This document shows positions 1 through 5,073 of a DNA stretch of 5,780 nt, in pieces. Every line of letters begins with the position of its first letter. Positions within the stretch are counted from its first letter, which is position 1. Under the pieces are notes generated by a model. It was not told where the DNA came from and searched no databases. It saw only the letters and a list, made by a program, of their open reading frames with translations. Source of the DNA: Chloroflexota bacterium (lineage in GTDB: Bacteria; Chloroflexota; Limnocylindria; Limnocylindrales; CSP1-4); NCBI GenBank assembly GCA_025935655.1, contig JAICUV010000224.1:1-5780 (forward strand), read 5' to 3'. The position numbers and the translations under genes were made by a program.

Positions 1-2
1 CC

Positions 3-476
3 CTGGCAACCGGCCGCGCGGGGATCTTCGCGGGTGGCGACGTCGTCTCCGGGCCGCGCACGATCATCGAGGCGGTCGCCGCCGGCCGCCGCGCGGCCGC
101 ATCGATCCACGAGTACCTGGCCGGCGTCCAGGATGGCGACGCGGATGTCATGCGGGCGGTCGGCTACCGGACACCACCCGAGCGGTCGCTCTCCCTCGAT
201 ATCGCGTCGAGGCCGCGGATGCATGCCGCCCTGCCCGTGGTGGACGTCGCGTCGTTTGCCGCGACCGAGCACGGCTTCACGGAGGCAGAGGCACACGCCG
301 AGGCGTCCCGCTGCTTCCGGTGCGACGCGGTCTACGGCTGCCCGAGCGTCGGCGTGATCGCCGGTCGTGGGCCGGCCGACGGTCGGGCCGCCGGTCCGGC
401 GTCGCCCGATCACAACCCCATCCCCGTCCCGGCGGCCGCGCCCGCCGCCGACACCGCCCATGGAGGTGCGCAGTGA
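3..476 (+). CDS. GltD-like FAD/NAD(P)-dependent oxidoreductase, C-terminal part (5' end outside window)
   Basis: The 157 visible residues are the end of a pyridine-nucleotide-disulfide-type oxidoreductase. Residues 7-19 read GIFAGGDVVSGPR, the FAD-binding 'GD' motif seen near the C-terminus of GltD (glutamate synthase small subunit) and relatives, followed by the helix IIEAVAAGRRAAASIHEYL. Next comes a tail seen in many GltD-like flavoproteins coupled to Fe-S partners: a F-x-x-x-E-x-G-x-T-E-x-x-A segment leading into EASRCFRCDAVYGC, with cysteines at 104, 107 and 113, which may bind or contact an Fe-S cluster. The last 40 or so residues are Pro/Ala-rich and probably disordered. The frame is open from the window edge, so the N-terminal FAD and NAD(P) domains lie upstream. 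The stop overlaps the GTG start of the next gene by 4 bases, implying translational coupling. It is probably not a genuine glutamate synthase subunit, because the genes that follow encode membrane proteins. The substrate is unknown; a role passing electrons from NAD(P)H is inferred. Confidence 0.85.
   Translation: MATGRAGIFAGGDVVSGPRTIIEAVAAGRRAAASIHEYLAGVQDGDADVMRAVGYRTPPERSLSLDIASRPRMHAALPVVDVASFAATEHGFTEAEAHAEASRCFRCDAVYGCPSVGVIAGRGPADGRAAGPASPDHNPIPVPAAAPAADTAHGGAQ
462..468 (+). promoter_or_regulatory. Ribosome binding site of the first membrane-protein gene
   Basis: GGAGGTG lies inside the end of the oxidoreductase gene, with the GGAGG core 6 bases before the GTG at 473. It decides the start: the frame stays open upstream to about 320, but only the GTG at 473 has a well-placed Shine-Dalgarno, and it gives the usual 4-base stop/start overlap. 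Confidence 0.8.
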
Positions 477-1084
477 CACCGGACCAGGTCTCCGGCTTCT
501 TCGACGCCGGGGAGGGCTTCGTGGAGGGCACGATCGCCGCCGCGCTCGTCGTGCTCTGGATCCTCTCGGTGGCGCTCCACCTGGCGCGGCCGTACATGGT
601 CAGGACGACGGGCAAGTTCACCCTGCGCCTGGGCGCCGACCTGTGGTGGATCATCTACGTCGCGCTGCGCGACCTGATCCTGCTCCAGGTGTTCCTGGGC
701 AGCTTCATCTTCCTGTACCCGGACGTCGTGAGCGGGCAGGACCTGCCGATCACCGGCGGCCTCGCCGCCGCGTGCGCGTTCGCCGCGCTCCTGATCAAGC
801 TCATGACCAAGGGCGACGAGGACCTTCGCGGCATGCGGGCCCAGGTGCTGCTCGTGGGCCTCGGCGCCGTGCTGTACCTGACGCCCTACTTCCTGGGCAC
901 GCAGATGACGCTGCTCACGGGCACCGTCACGAGCCAGGTCATGCCGCTCCTGGTCACCTCCAGGAACCCCGACCTGGCCCTGCCGCTGTGCTACCTGTCC
1001 GCGCTCCTCATCGGCGTGATGGGGGTCGTGGCGGTCGTGTACAACCTCCGGCCCACGATGACCGGCCGGCCGAAGGCCGCGTAG
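473..1084 (+). CDS. Uncharacterised polytopic membrane protein A (paralogue of the next gene)
   Basis: A 203-residue protein of a family I do not recognise. It has about five hydrophobic segments, near residues 18-38, 57-83, 92-111, 122-141 and 168-190. A conserved polar block follows the first helix: H36, A-R-P-Y (38-41), R44, K48, T-L-R (50-52), G54-x-D56-x-W-W (58-59), Y-V (62-63) and R66-D67. These charged residues at the membrane edge look functional rather than structural. H36 is the only histidine in the protein. A short polar loop K-G-D-E-D (113-117) separates the third and fourth helices. The gene starts with GTG, overlaps the oxidoreductase stop by 4 bases and precedes its paralogue by 9 bases, so the three are probably co-translated. 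A membrane anchor or electron-transfer partner for the flavoprotein is an inference from this context; no quinone, heme or Fe-S motif can be named. A transport role cannot be excluded. Confidence 0.85.
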   Translation: MTPDQVSGFFDAGEGFVEGTIAAALVVLWILSVALHLARPYMVRTTGKFTLRLGADLWWIIYVALRDLILLQVFLGSFIFLYPDVVSGQDLPITGGLAAACAFAALLIKLMTKGDEDLRGMRAQVLLVGLGAVLYLTPYFLGTQMTLLTGTVTSQVMPLLVTSRNPDLALPLCYLSALLIGVMGVVAVVYNLRPTMTGRPKAA

Positions 1085-1088
1085 GAGG
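1083..1088 (+). promoter_or_regulatory. Ribosome binding site of the second membrane-protein gene
   Basis: AGGAGG, overlapping the TAG stop of the preceding gene (1082-1084) and 5 bases before the ATG at 1094. A Shine-Dalgarno that overlaps the upstream stop codon favours coupled translation and roughly equal amounts of the two paralogues. Confidence 0.85.
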
Positions 1089-1093
1089 CCCCG

Positions 1094-1747
1094 ATGAACG
1101 CAGACGATCTCGCCGCGGCCCTCACCTCGGGCGCCTCCGGCTGGCTGGTCCTGTCGCTGGCGGCGGTGCTGCCCATCCTGTGGGCCTTCACGCTCTCGCT
1201 CCACTTCGCCCGGCCGTACATCATCCGGTTCCTCCAGAAGCTGACGCTCCGCTTCGGCGGCGACGTGTGGTGGCTGAGCTACGTCCTCGTCCGGGACGGG
1301 CTGCTGCTGGTGACCCTCGGCCTGAGCACGATCTTCCTCATGCCCAACCTGTATCTCTCGGTCGGGCTGCCGATCACGGCGCCGATCGCCACCGTCGTCC
1401 TGCTGTGGGCGACCGTCGTGAAGATGCTCCGCGACCCGGACGAGGACCCGGCCGCGTTCCGGCTGTACAGCCTGCTGCTCGTCCTGGCATCGGCCCTGTA
1501 CATCGTCCCGCAGGTCTACGGCATGGAGGCCGCCGACCAGGCGTACCTGGGCGATCTCCCGGCATCGCTGATCAGCACGACCAACCTCGCCCTCGCCCGC
1601 CCGATCCTGTGGATCAGCCTGGCGCTGTTCGTGCTGACCTGCGGGCTGCTGTTCGCCCGTTACCTCATGCTCCTCGGCAAGCCCGCCGACGGCGAGACCA
1701 TCGTCGGCGAGCCGCTCCCCGCCGATGCGCCCGCGCGGGCGGCCTGA
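1094..1747 (+). CDS. Uncharacterised polytopic membrane protein B (paralogue of the preceding gene)
   Basis: A 217-residue protein that aligns along most of its length with the gene just before it. About five hydrophobic segments are visible, near residues 17-37, 59-83, 92-111, 122-141 and 167-190. The shared block begins at H37 and holds A-R-P-Y (39-42), R45, K49, T-L-R (51-53), G55-x-D57-x-W-W (59-60), Y-V (63-64) and R67-D68. Over the 36 residues from the His, 20 are identical to the paralogue by my hand alignment. Both then have L-P-I-T before the third helix and an acidic loop after it (here D-P-D-E-D, 114-118). H37 is again the only histidine. The C-terminus extends about 25 polar residues past the last helix, unlike the paralogue. 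Tandem duplication followed by divergence, giving two subunits of one heteromeric membrane complex, is the simplest reading. Function is unknown. Confidence 0.85.
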   Translation: MNADDLAAALTSGASGWLVLSLAAVLPILWAFTLSLHFARPYIIRFLQKLTLRFGGDVWWLSYVLVRDGLLLVTLGLSTIFLMPNLYLSVGLPITAPIATVVLLWATVVKMLRDPDEDPAAFRLYSLLLVLASALYIVPQVYGMEAADQAYLGDLPASLISTTNLALARPILWISLALFVLTCGLLFARYLMLLGKPADGETIVGEPLPADAPARAA

Positions 1748-1780
1748 CCTCCAGGACGACCCCCCGCCCTGCGCGGTCTC

Positions 1781-1814
1781 GAAGACGGCACCCTCCCTCA
1801 GGGGTGCCGTCTTC
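1781..1814 (+). terminator. Strong hairpin, probable transcription terminator of the oxidoreductase/membrane operon
   Basis: A perfect 13-bp inverted repeat (GAAGACGGCACCC at 1781-1793, GGGTGCCGTCTTC at 1802-1814) with an 8-base loop, 33 bases after the stop of the second membrane gene. The A-rich 5' edge and T-rich 3' edge of the stem resemble terminators of high-GC bacteria. There is no U-tract after the stem (CCCCTG follows), so it may rely on Rho or act as a stem-only terminator or 3' mRNA-stabilising hairpin. It sits just upstream of the next promoter and so separates the two operons. Confidence 0.75.
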
Positions 1815-1840
1815 CCCTGTCCGCCATCGGCGGCGCAGCC

Positions 1841-1846
1841 TATGAT
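1841..1846 (+). promoter_or_regulatory. -10 promoter element of the amidotransferase gene (leaderless start)
   Basis: TATGAT differs from the TATAAT consensus at one base and ends 7 bases before the ATG at 1854. Transcription would then begin at or within a base or two of the start codon, giving a leaderless mRNA; consistent with that, no Shine-Dalgarno precedes the ATG. No convincing -35 box is visible about 17 bases upstream. Confidence 0.65.
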
Positions 1847-1853
1847 CCGCGCG

Positions 1854-2591
1854 ATGTGTGAGCAGTTCGTCGCCCGCGCCGCAGCGCCCTTCCGCCTCGA
1901 TGCGCTGTGGCCGCTCGTGGAGCCCATGGAGCGCTACGGGATCGCGGGGTTCGGCTGGGGTGCGACGTGGCTCGGGGCTGACGGGGAGCTCCACTCGCAC
2001 CGCGACACCCGGGCCTTCCGCGACGACCCGGCGCGCGACGCCCTGGGCGCCACGGAGACCACCAGCCTGCTCGTCCACCTCCGCCGGCCGTCGCGCCTGA
2101 GCACCCTCCAGCTGCCGGACACTCAGCCGTTCGTCGATCCCGCGGGACGGTTCGCGTTCAGCCACAACGGCGAGCTGGCCCGCTGGCAGGGCGCCCGCGC
2201 CGCCTATCGGGAGGAGGGCCGGATCGAGGGGCGCGCGGACAGCGAGGTGGCCCAGCGCTGGCTCGAGGACGCCTGGTCGGAGGACGTGCCGGCGCCCGCG
2301 CTGCTCAATCGCCTCCACGACGGCTTCGGCGGGCTCGCGAACCTCGCGATCCTGGGCCGCGACGGCGCGTGCCACCACTACGCGGGCAACCCGGAGAACC
2401 CGGTGTTCACGTTCCGGCTCGGGGGGATCGGGATCGCCTCGACGGCCATCTACTCCATCGACCGGTCCCTGTTCCGCTATGCGGCCCCGGGCGCAACCCG
2501 CCGCCGGCTGGCGCGTCCCGCGACCACGATCGCGCTCGACGAGCGCGGGGAGCCCACGGTGGCGTCGGCCGGGGTCGGCCAGACGGCCTGA
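1854..2591 (+). CDS. Class II glutamine amidotransferase (stand-alone, YafJ/EgtC-like)
   Basis: A 245-residue N-terminal-nucleophile glutaminase domain with no fused synthetase. The start is set by chemistry: the ATG at 1854 puts Cys at position 2, and in this family Met is removed so that Cys becomes the nucleophile that frees ammonia from glutamine. Other family signatures are G-x-G-W-G (32-36, the usual D-G-W-G region), L-V-H-L-R-R-P-S (73-80, the Arg that binds the glutamine carboxylate), F-S-H-N-G-E (102-107, oxyanion-hole Asn-Gly) and R-A-D-S-E (127-131, binding the glutamine amino group). An in-frame ATG at 1842 would bury the Cys four residues further in and lies in the -10 element, so it is rejected. 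The protein lacks membrane segments and is presumably cytosolic. Family members of this size include EgtC-type gamma-glutamyl hydrolases and proteins of unknown substrate; no ergothioneine gene is present here, so the acceptor or substrate is unknown. An MFS gene follows 29 bases later, probably in the same transcript. Confidence 0.9.
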   Translation: MCEQFVARAAAPFRLDALWPLVEPMERYGIAGFGWGATWLGADGELHSHRDTRAFRDDPARDALGATETTSLLVHLRRPSRLSTLQLPDTQPFVDPAGRFAFSHNGELARWQGARAAYREEGRIEGRADSEVAQRWLEDAWSEDVPAPALLNRLHDGFGGLANLAILGRDGACHHYAGNPENPVFTFRLGGIGIASTAIYSIDRSLFRYAAPGATRRRLARPATTIALDERGEPTVASAGVGQTA

Positions 2592-2610
2592 GGTCGCAGC
2601 TTCGGGGGAT

Positions 2611-2615
2611 GGAGG
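2611..2615 (+). promoter_or_regulatory. Ribosome binding site choosing the GTG start of the MFS gene
   Basis: GGAGG sits 5 bases before the GTG at 2621. An in-frame ATG at 2609 overlaps this site and has only a G-run upstream, so the GTG is preferred; the ATG would add four residues (MEAD). Confidence 0.65.
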
Positions 2616-2620
2616 CTGAC

Positions 2621-3973
2621 GTGAGCGACACCGCGACCCTCGCGACACCGGTGCCCGGGGTCCCCGAGGACGCCGGGGACGGCGCGCGGCCGACGCAGCT
2701 CCTGCCGCTGAGCCAGCTCGCCCGCATCTCCGCGTACTGGCTGGGCCTCACCGCGATCGATGCCGCCGTGGGGCTGTTCGTCACCAATCGCCTCGAGTTC
2801 GAGGGCCTCGTCCCGCACGACGATGTCGGCAAGTCGATGCTCGTCATTGGCGTCTGGGCGGCGATCATCGGCATCCTCATCCAGCCCACCGTCGGGTACA
2901 TCTCCGACTTCACGGTCTCACGCTGGGGCCGCCGCAAGCCGTACATCGTGTTCGGCAGCCTGTTCGACGTGGTCTTCCTCCTGGGCATCGCGATGGGCAG
3001 CTCGGTGCTGATGCTGGCCGGGTTCATGCTCCTGCTGAGCGTGAGCACGAACATCGCGCGGGGCCCGTTCCAGGGCTATGTCCCGGACCTCGTCGCCGAG
3101 CCGCAGGTCGGCCTCGCGAGCGGGATGGTCGGCCTGATGCAGGTCGTCGGCAACGTGACCGGGTTCCTGCTCGTGTCGATCTCCGTCAGCCTCGGGGTGA
3201 TGGAGCTGTCGCTCGTCGCCGTGGCGATCGTGGAGGTCGTCACGATGGCCAGCGTCGTCCTGCGCGTGGGCAAGGGCCTGCCACCCAAGCCGCGTCATGG
3301 GAAGTCGTGGACGCGGATCGCGCGCGAGGCCTGGGCGACGGACATCCTCCGCGAGCGCTCGTACGTCTGGCTGCTCGTCTCCCGGCTGCTGTTCCTCACG
3401 GCGGGCTCCCTCCTCGTCAACTTCGTCGTGATCTACCTCGGCCGGTCGTTCGGGATGGAGCAGGTCCAGGCGAACGAGATGTACGTCGCGATCCTCGTGG
3501 TCGTCGTGCTCGCGAACGTCGTCGCGATCCTGCCGTCCTCGAAGGTGTCCGACCGGGTTGGCCGCAAGCCGCTGATCTACGTCGCCTGCGTCGGCGGCGC
3601 GGTGGGTGCCGCGATCATCGCGGTGACGCCGTCGATCCCGATCGCCCTCGTCGGCGCGGCCCTGTTCGGGGCCGCCAACGGGACCTTCCTTGCCGTCGAC
3701 TGGGCCCTGATGACCGACATCATCCCGCGGGCCAGCGCCGGGCGGTACATGGGCATGAGCAACGTCGCGACGGGCTCGGCGACGCCCATCTCGATCGCGA
3801 TCGGCGGCATCGTGCTGGACCTGGTCTCGGGGAGCGGCAACGACCCGTTCAGCCCGCGGGCCGTGTTCCTCATGGCGGTCGCGCTGTTCGCCGTCGCCGC
3901 GGTGACGCTCCGCCCGGTCGTGGAGCCGCGTCGGGGCGCCGGCGGCATGCTCGAGGCGGCCGCCGCGGCCTGA
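2621..3973 (+). CDS. MFS transporter, SLC45/sucrose-transporter-like or GPH-like
   Basis: A 450-residue inner-membrane transporter with about 12 hydrophobic segments, the usual size for the major facilitator superfamily. The first-half loop 2-3 signature is I-Q-P-T-V-G-Y-I-S-D (87-96) followed by S-R-W-G-R-R-K-P (100-107). The I-Q-P...G...S-D...GRR-x-P-Y spelling is that of the SLC45/plant sucrose transporter and GPH cation-symporter branch. The duplicated signature in the second half is S-D-R-V-G-R-K-P (310-317), and A-V-D-W-A-L-M-T-D-I-I-P (358-369) also recalls that branch. A central cytosolic loop lies near 216-245. The first 35 residues are polar and Pro-rich and precede helix 1; no signal peptide is needed. 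The substrate is likely a sugar or glycoside by family resemblance, but this is inferred. The gene lies 29 bases after the amidotransferase with no terminator between them, so co-expression is likely, although no metabolic link is evident. It ends 12 bases from a convergent gene. Confidence 0.9.
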   Translation: MSDTATLATPVPGVPEDAGDGARPTQLLPLSQLARISAYWLGLTAIDAAVGLFVTNRLEFEGLVPHDDVGKSMLVIGVWAAIIGILIQPTVGYISDFTVSRWGRRKPYIVFGSLFDVVFLLGIAMGSSVLMLAGFMLLLSVSTNIARGPFQGYVPDLVAEPQVGLASGMVGLMQVVGNVTGFLLVSISVSLGVMELSLVAVAIVEVVTMASVVLRVGKGLPPKPRHGKSWTRIAREAWATDILRERSYVWLLVSRLLFLTAGSLLVNFVVIYLGRSFGMEQVQANEMYVAILVVVVLANVVAILPSSKVSDRVGRKPLIYVACVGGAVGAAIIAVTPSIPIALVGAALFGAANGTFLAVDWALMTDIIPRASAGRYMGMSNVATGSATPISIAIGGIVLDLVSGSGNDPFSPRAVFLMAVALFAVAAVTLRPVVEPRRGAGGMLEAAAAA

Positions 3974-3985
3974 CGCGGCCCACGC

Positions 3986-4960
3986 TCAGGGCTCCGGGTC
4001 GAACCCGACGAAGCGGCGGGCCGCGAGCCGTCCCGCGTGGGCGGTGGCGGCCAGCTGGGGTCCGGGTGCCGCCCGGAAGCCGGCCGTCCACGAGCCGACC
4101 CTGGCGGCCAGGCGGCCGATCGCGGCGCGCCAGGCGGACAGGCGCAGGAACGCGAACGGGTCGTTGAGCCGCCACCACCACGGGACGGCGGACCAGATGA
4201 ACACGAGGTAGTCCGCCCGGAAGGGCCGCTCCCCGAACCCGAACAGCACCTGCATCTGGATGATCGTCAGCGGGAGCATCGCGAGCGACAGCAGCATGGA
4301 GATCAGCAGGAACACGAGGCCCCAGCCGCGGGCCTTCGCGGGCAGGACCAGCCACAGCGGTGCCGGGACCCACTTCATCCAGGTCGCGATCGCCCACATG
4401 GCACCCCCGAGCCGCGGGCCGGTGAAGTGCGCGCCGAACACCATCAGCGCGAGGAGGACGTTGATGTTCCCCGTGTCGAGGTTGGCGGCCATCGGGAACG
4501 CGAGCAGGGTCACCAGGATGGCCGTCGGCAGGGGGCGCATCGAATACGCCCAGCGGATCGACCACAGGAGCAGGAGGATCGTCCCGCCGCGCCACGCGAA
4601 CCACGCGACCTCCCACGGCAGCAGCGCCCACGGGGCGAACAGCGGCAGCATCCACGGGGCGTACACGTAGGGCAGGAACGGCCCCGTGGGGTGGTACGGA
4701 TTCCCGCCCTCGAGCCAGATCCGGACCGCCGCCCAGTAGGCCTGTGCATCGGCGCCGGCGCCCTCGCCGCGGGCGGTCATGCCGGCGAGCGCGAGCGCGA
4801 ACGCGACGATGAGCAGGCCCATCGCGATCGCCCGGCGGGGCTCGCGGATGCGCACGACCTCGCGCCGGAGCGCGCGCCGGACGACCCCGGCCCGGCGCGC
4901 ACGGCTCGTCGGGACCGAGCCGCCGGTCGCGGGGGTGACTGGCGCGCTGTGGGAGGTCAT
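3986..4960 (-). CDS. GT87/DUF2029-type polytopic glycosyltransferase (GT-C fold)
   Basis: A 324-residue multi-spanning protein. After an Arg-rich cytosolic N-terminus (19-43) and a first helix (about 45-61) comes an extracytoplasmic loop with D71-A-Q-A-Y-W, W-L-E-G-G-N-P-Y (82-89) and Y-x-Y-A-P-W (98-103). This is the layout of the DUF2029 (GT87) family, in which an early loop Asp is the candidate catalytic residue. N160-L-D-T-G-N-I-N (160-167) matches the family's G-Q/N-x-N stretch, and K196-W-V-P-A-P-L corresponds to its K-x-x-P segment. Known members include mycobacterial mannosyltransferases that use polyprenyl-phosphate mannose to build cell-envelope glycans; the sugar and acceptor here are unknown. 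It is shorter than many members (about 400 residues), ending in an Ala/Arg-rich cytosolic tail after helices near 251-262. The start at 4960 was chosen because upstream in-frame ATG at 5014 would read through the promoter region. No Shine-Dalgarno precedes it. It is convergent with the MFS gene and divergent from the cyanophycinase gene. Confidence 0.8.
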   Translation of the reverse strand: MTSHSAPVTPATGGSVPTSRARRAGVVRRALRREVVRIREPRRAIAMGLLIVAFALALAGMTARGEGAGADAQAYWAAVRIWLEGGNPYHPTGPFLPYVYAPWMLPLFAPWALLPWEVAWFAWRGGTILLLLWSIRWAYSMRPLPTAILVTLLAFPMAANLDTGNINVLLALMVFGAHFTGPRLGGAMWAIATWMKWVPAPLWLVLPAKARGWGLVFLLISMLLSLAMLPLTIIQMQVLFGFGERPFRADYLVFIWSAVPWWWRLNDPFAFLRLSAWRAAIGRLAARVGSWTAGFRAAPGPQLAATAHAGRLAARRFVGFDPEP

Positions 4961-4969
4961 CAGGTGCGC

Positions 4970-4975
4970 ATTCTC
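4970..4975 (-). promoter_or_regulatory. Possible -10 element of the glycosyltransferase gene
   Basis: On the minus strand, GAGAAT (4 of 6 matches to TATAAT) ends 9 bases before the ATG at 4960, the same spacing as the -10-like element of the divergent cyanophycinase gene. Lacking the first T, it is weak and is supported mainly by position and by the absence of a Shine-Dalgarno. Confidence 0.35.
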
Positions 4976-5000
4976 GCGCGCCGGGCGGGGCGGTGCGCGA

Positions 5001-5011
5001 CCCGGTCCGGG
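5001..5011. repeat. 11-bp palindrome in the divergent promoter region
   Basis: CCCGGTCCGGG has two perfect 5-base arms around a single central T. It lies near the middle of the 113-bp region between two divergent starts, where an operator could act on both. In such GC-rich DNA a palindrome of this length can arise by chance, so it is only a candidate. Confidence 0.3.
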
Positions 5012-5058
5012 CACTCGGCCGCCTCCCCGCAGGAACCCGCCCGCGTCCGGGGCGCTGC

Positions 5059-5064
5059 TAGACT
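5059..5064 (+). promoter_or_regulatory. -10 promoter element of the cyanophycinase gene (near-leaderless)
   Basis: TAGACT fits the TAnnnT form of the -10 box and ends 9 bases before the ATG at 5074, so transcription would start within a few bases of the start codon. It continues as TAnnnTCCGCGC, the same arrangement as at the amidotransferase promoter (1841-1852). No Shine-Dalgarno and no clear -35 are visible. Confidence 0.55.
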
Positions 5065-5073
5065 CCGCGCACC

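Noticed and set aside
367..1845. A 492-codon open frame on the + strand in another frame over the same genes
   Set aside because: Pro/Arg-rich low-complexity translation, no ribosome binding site, and it overlaps two genes with clear membrane topology and paralogy to each other.
410..1927. A 505-codon open frame on the minus strand opposite the membrane-protein genes
   Set aside because: Its translation is Gln/Arg/Asp/His-rich without hydrophobic or domain structure, and it spans the terminator and parts of four well-supported + strand features. It is a by-product of high GC.
1665..2648. A 327-codon minus-strand open frame opposite the amidotransferase gene
   Set aside because: The + strand frame holds all class II amidotransferase motifs; this one is Arg/Ala/Gly-rich antisense shadow.
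3958..3980. GGCCGC/GCGGCC inverted repeat around the MFS stop codon, as a bidirectional terminator between convergent genes
   Set aside because: The stem is only 6 bp with an 11-base loop, lies mostly inside an Ala-rich coding end where GCC/GCG repeats are expected, and has no U-tract on either strand.
4961..5014. An 18-residue N-terminal extension of the glycosyltransferase from an ATG at 5014 (minus strand)
   Set aside because: The added residues are Pro/Arg-rich, no ribosome binding site is seen, and the extension would cover the proposed -10 element and shared GCGCACC element.
4985..5030. Interrupted hairpin GCGGGGCGG / CCGCCTCCCCGC in the divergent region, as a riboswitch or attenuator
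   Set aside because: It lies upstream of the likely transcription starts of both genes, so it would not be transcribed in either mRNA, and the pairing needs a bulge.
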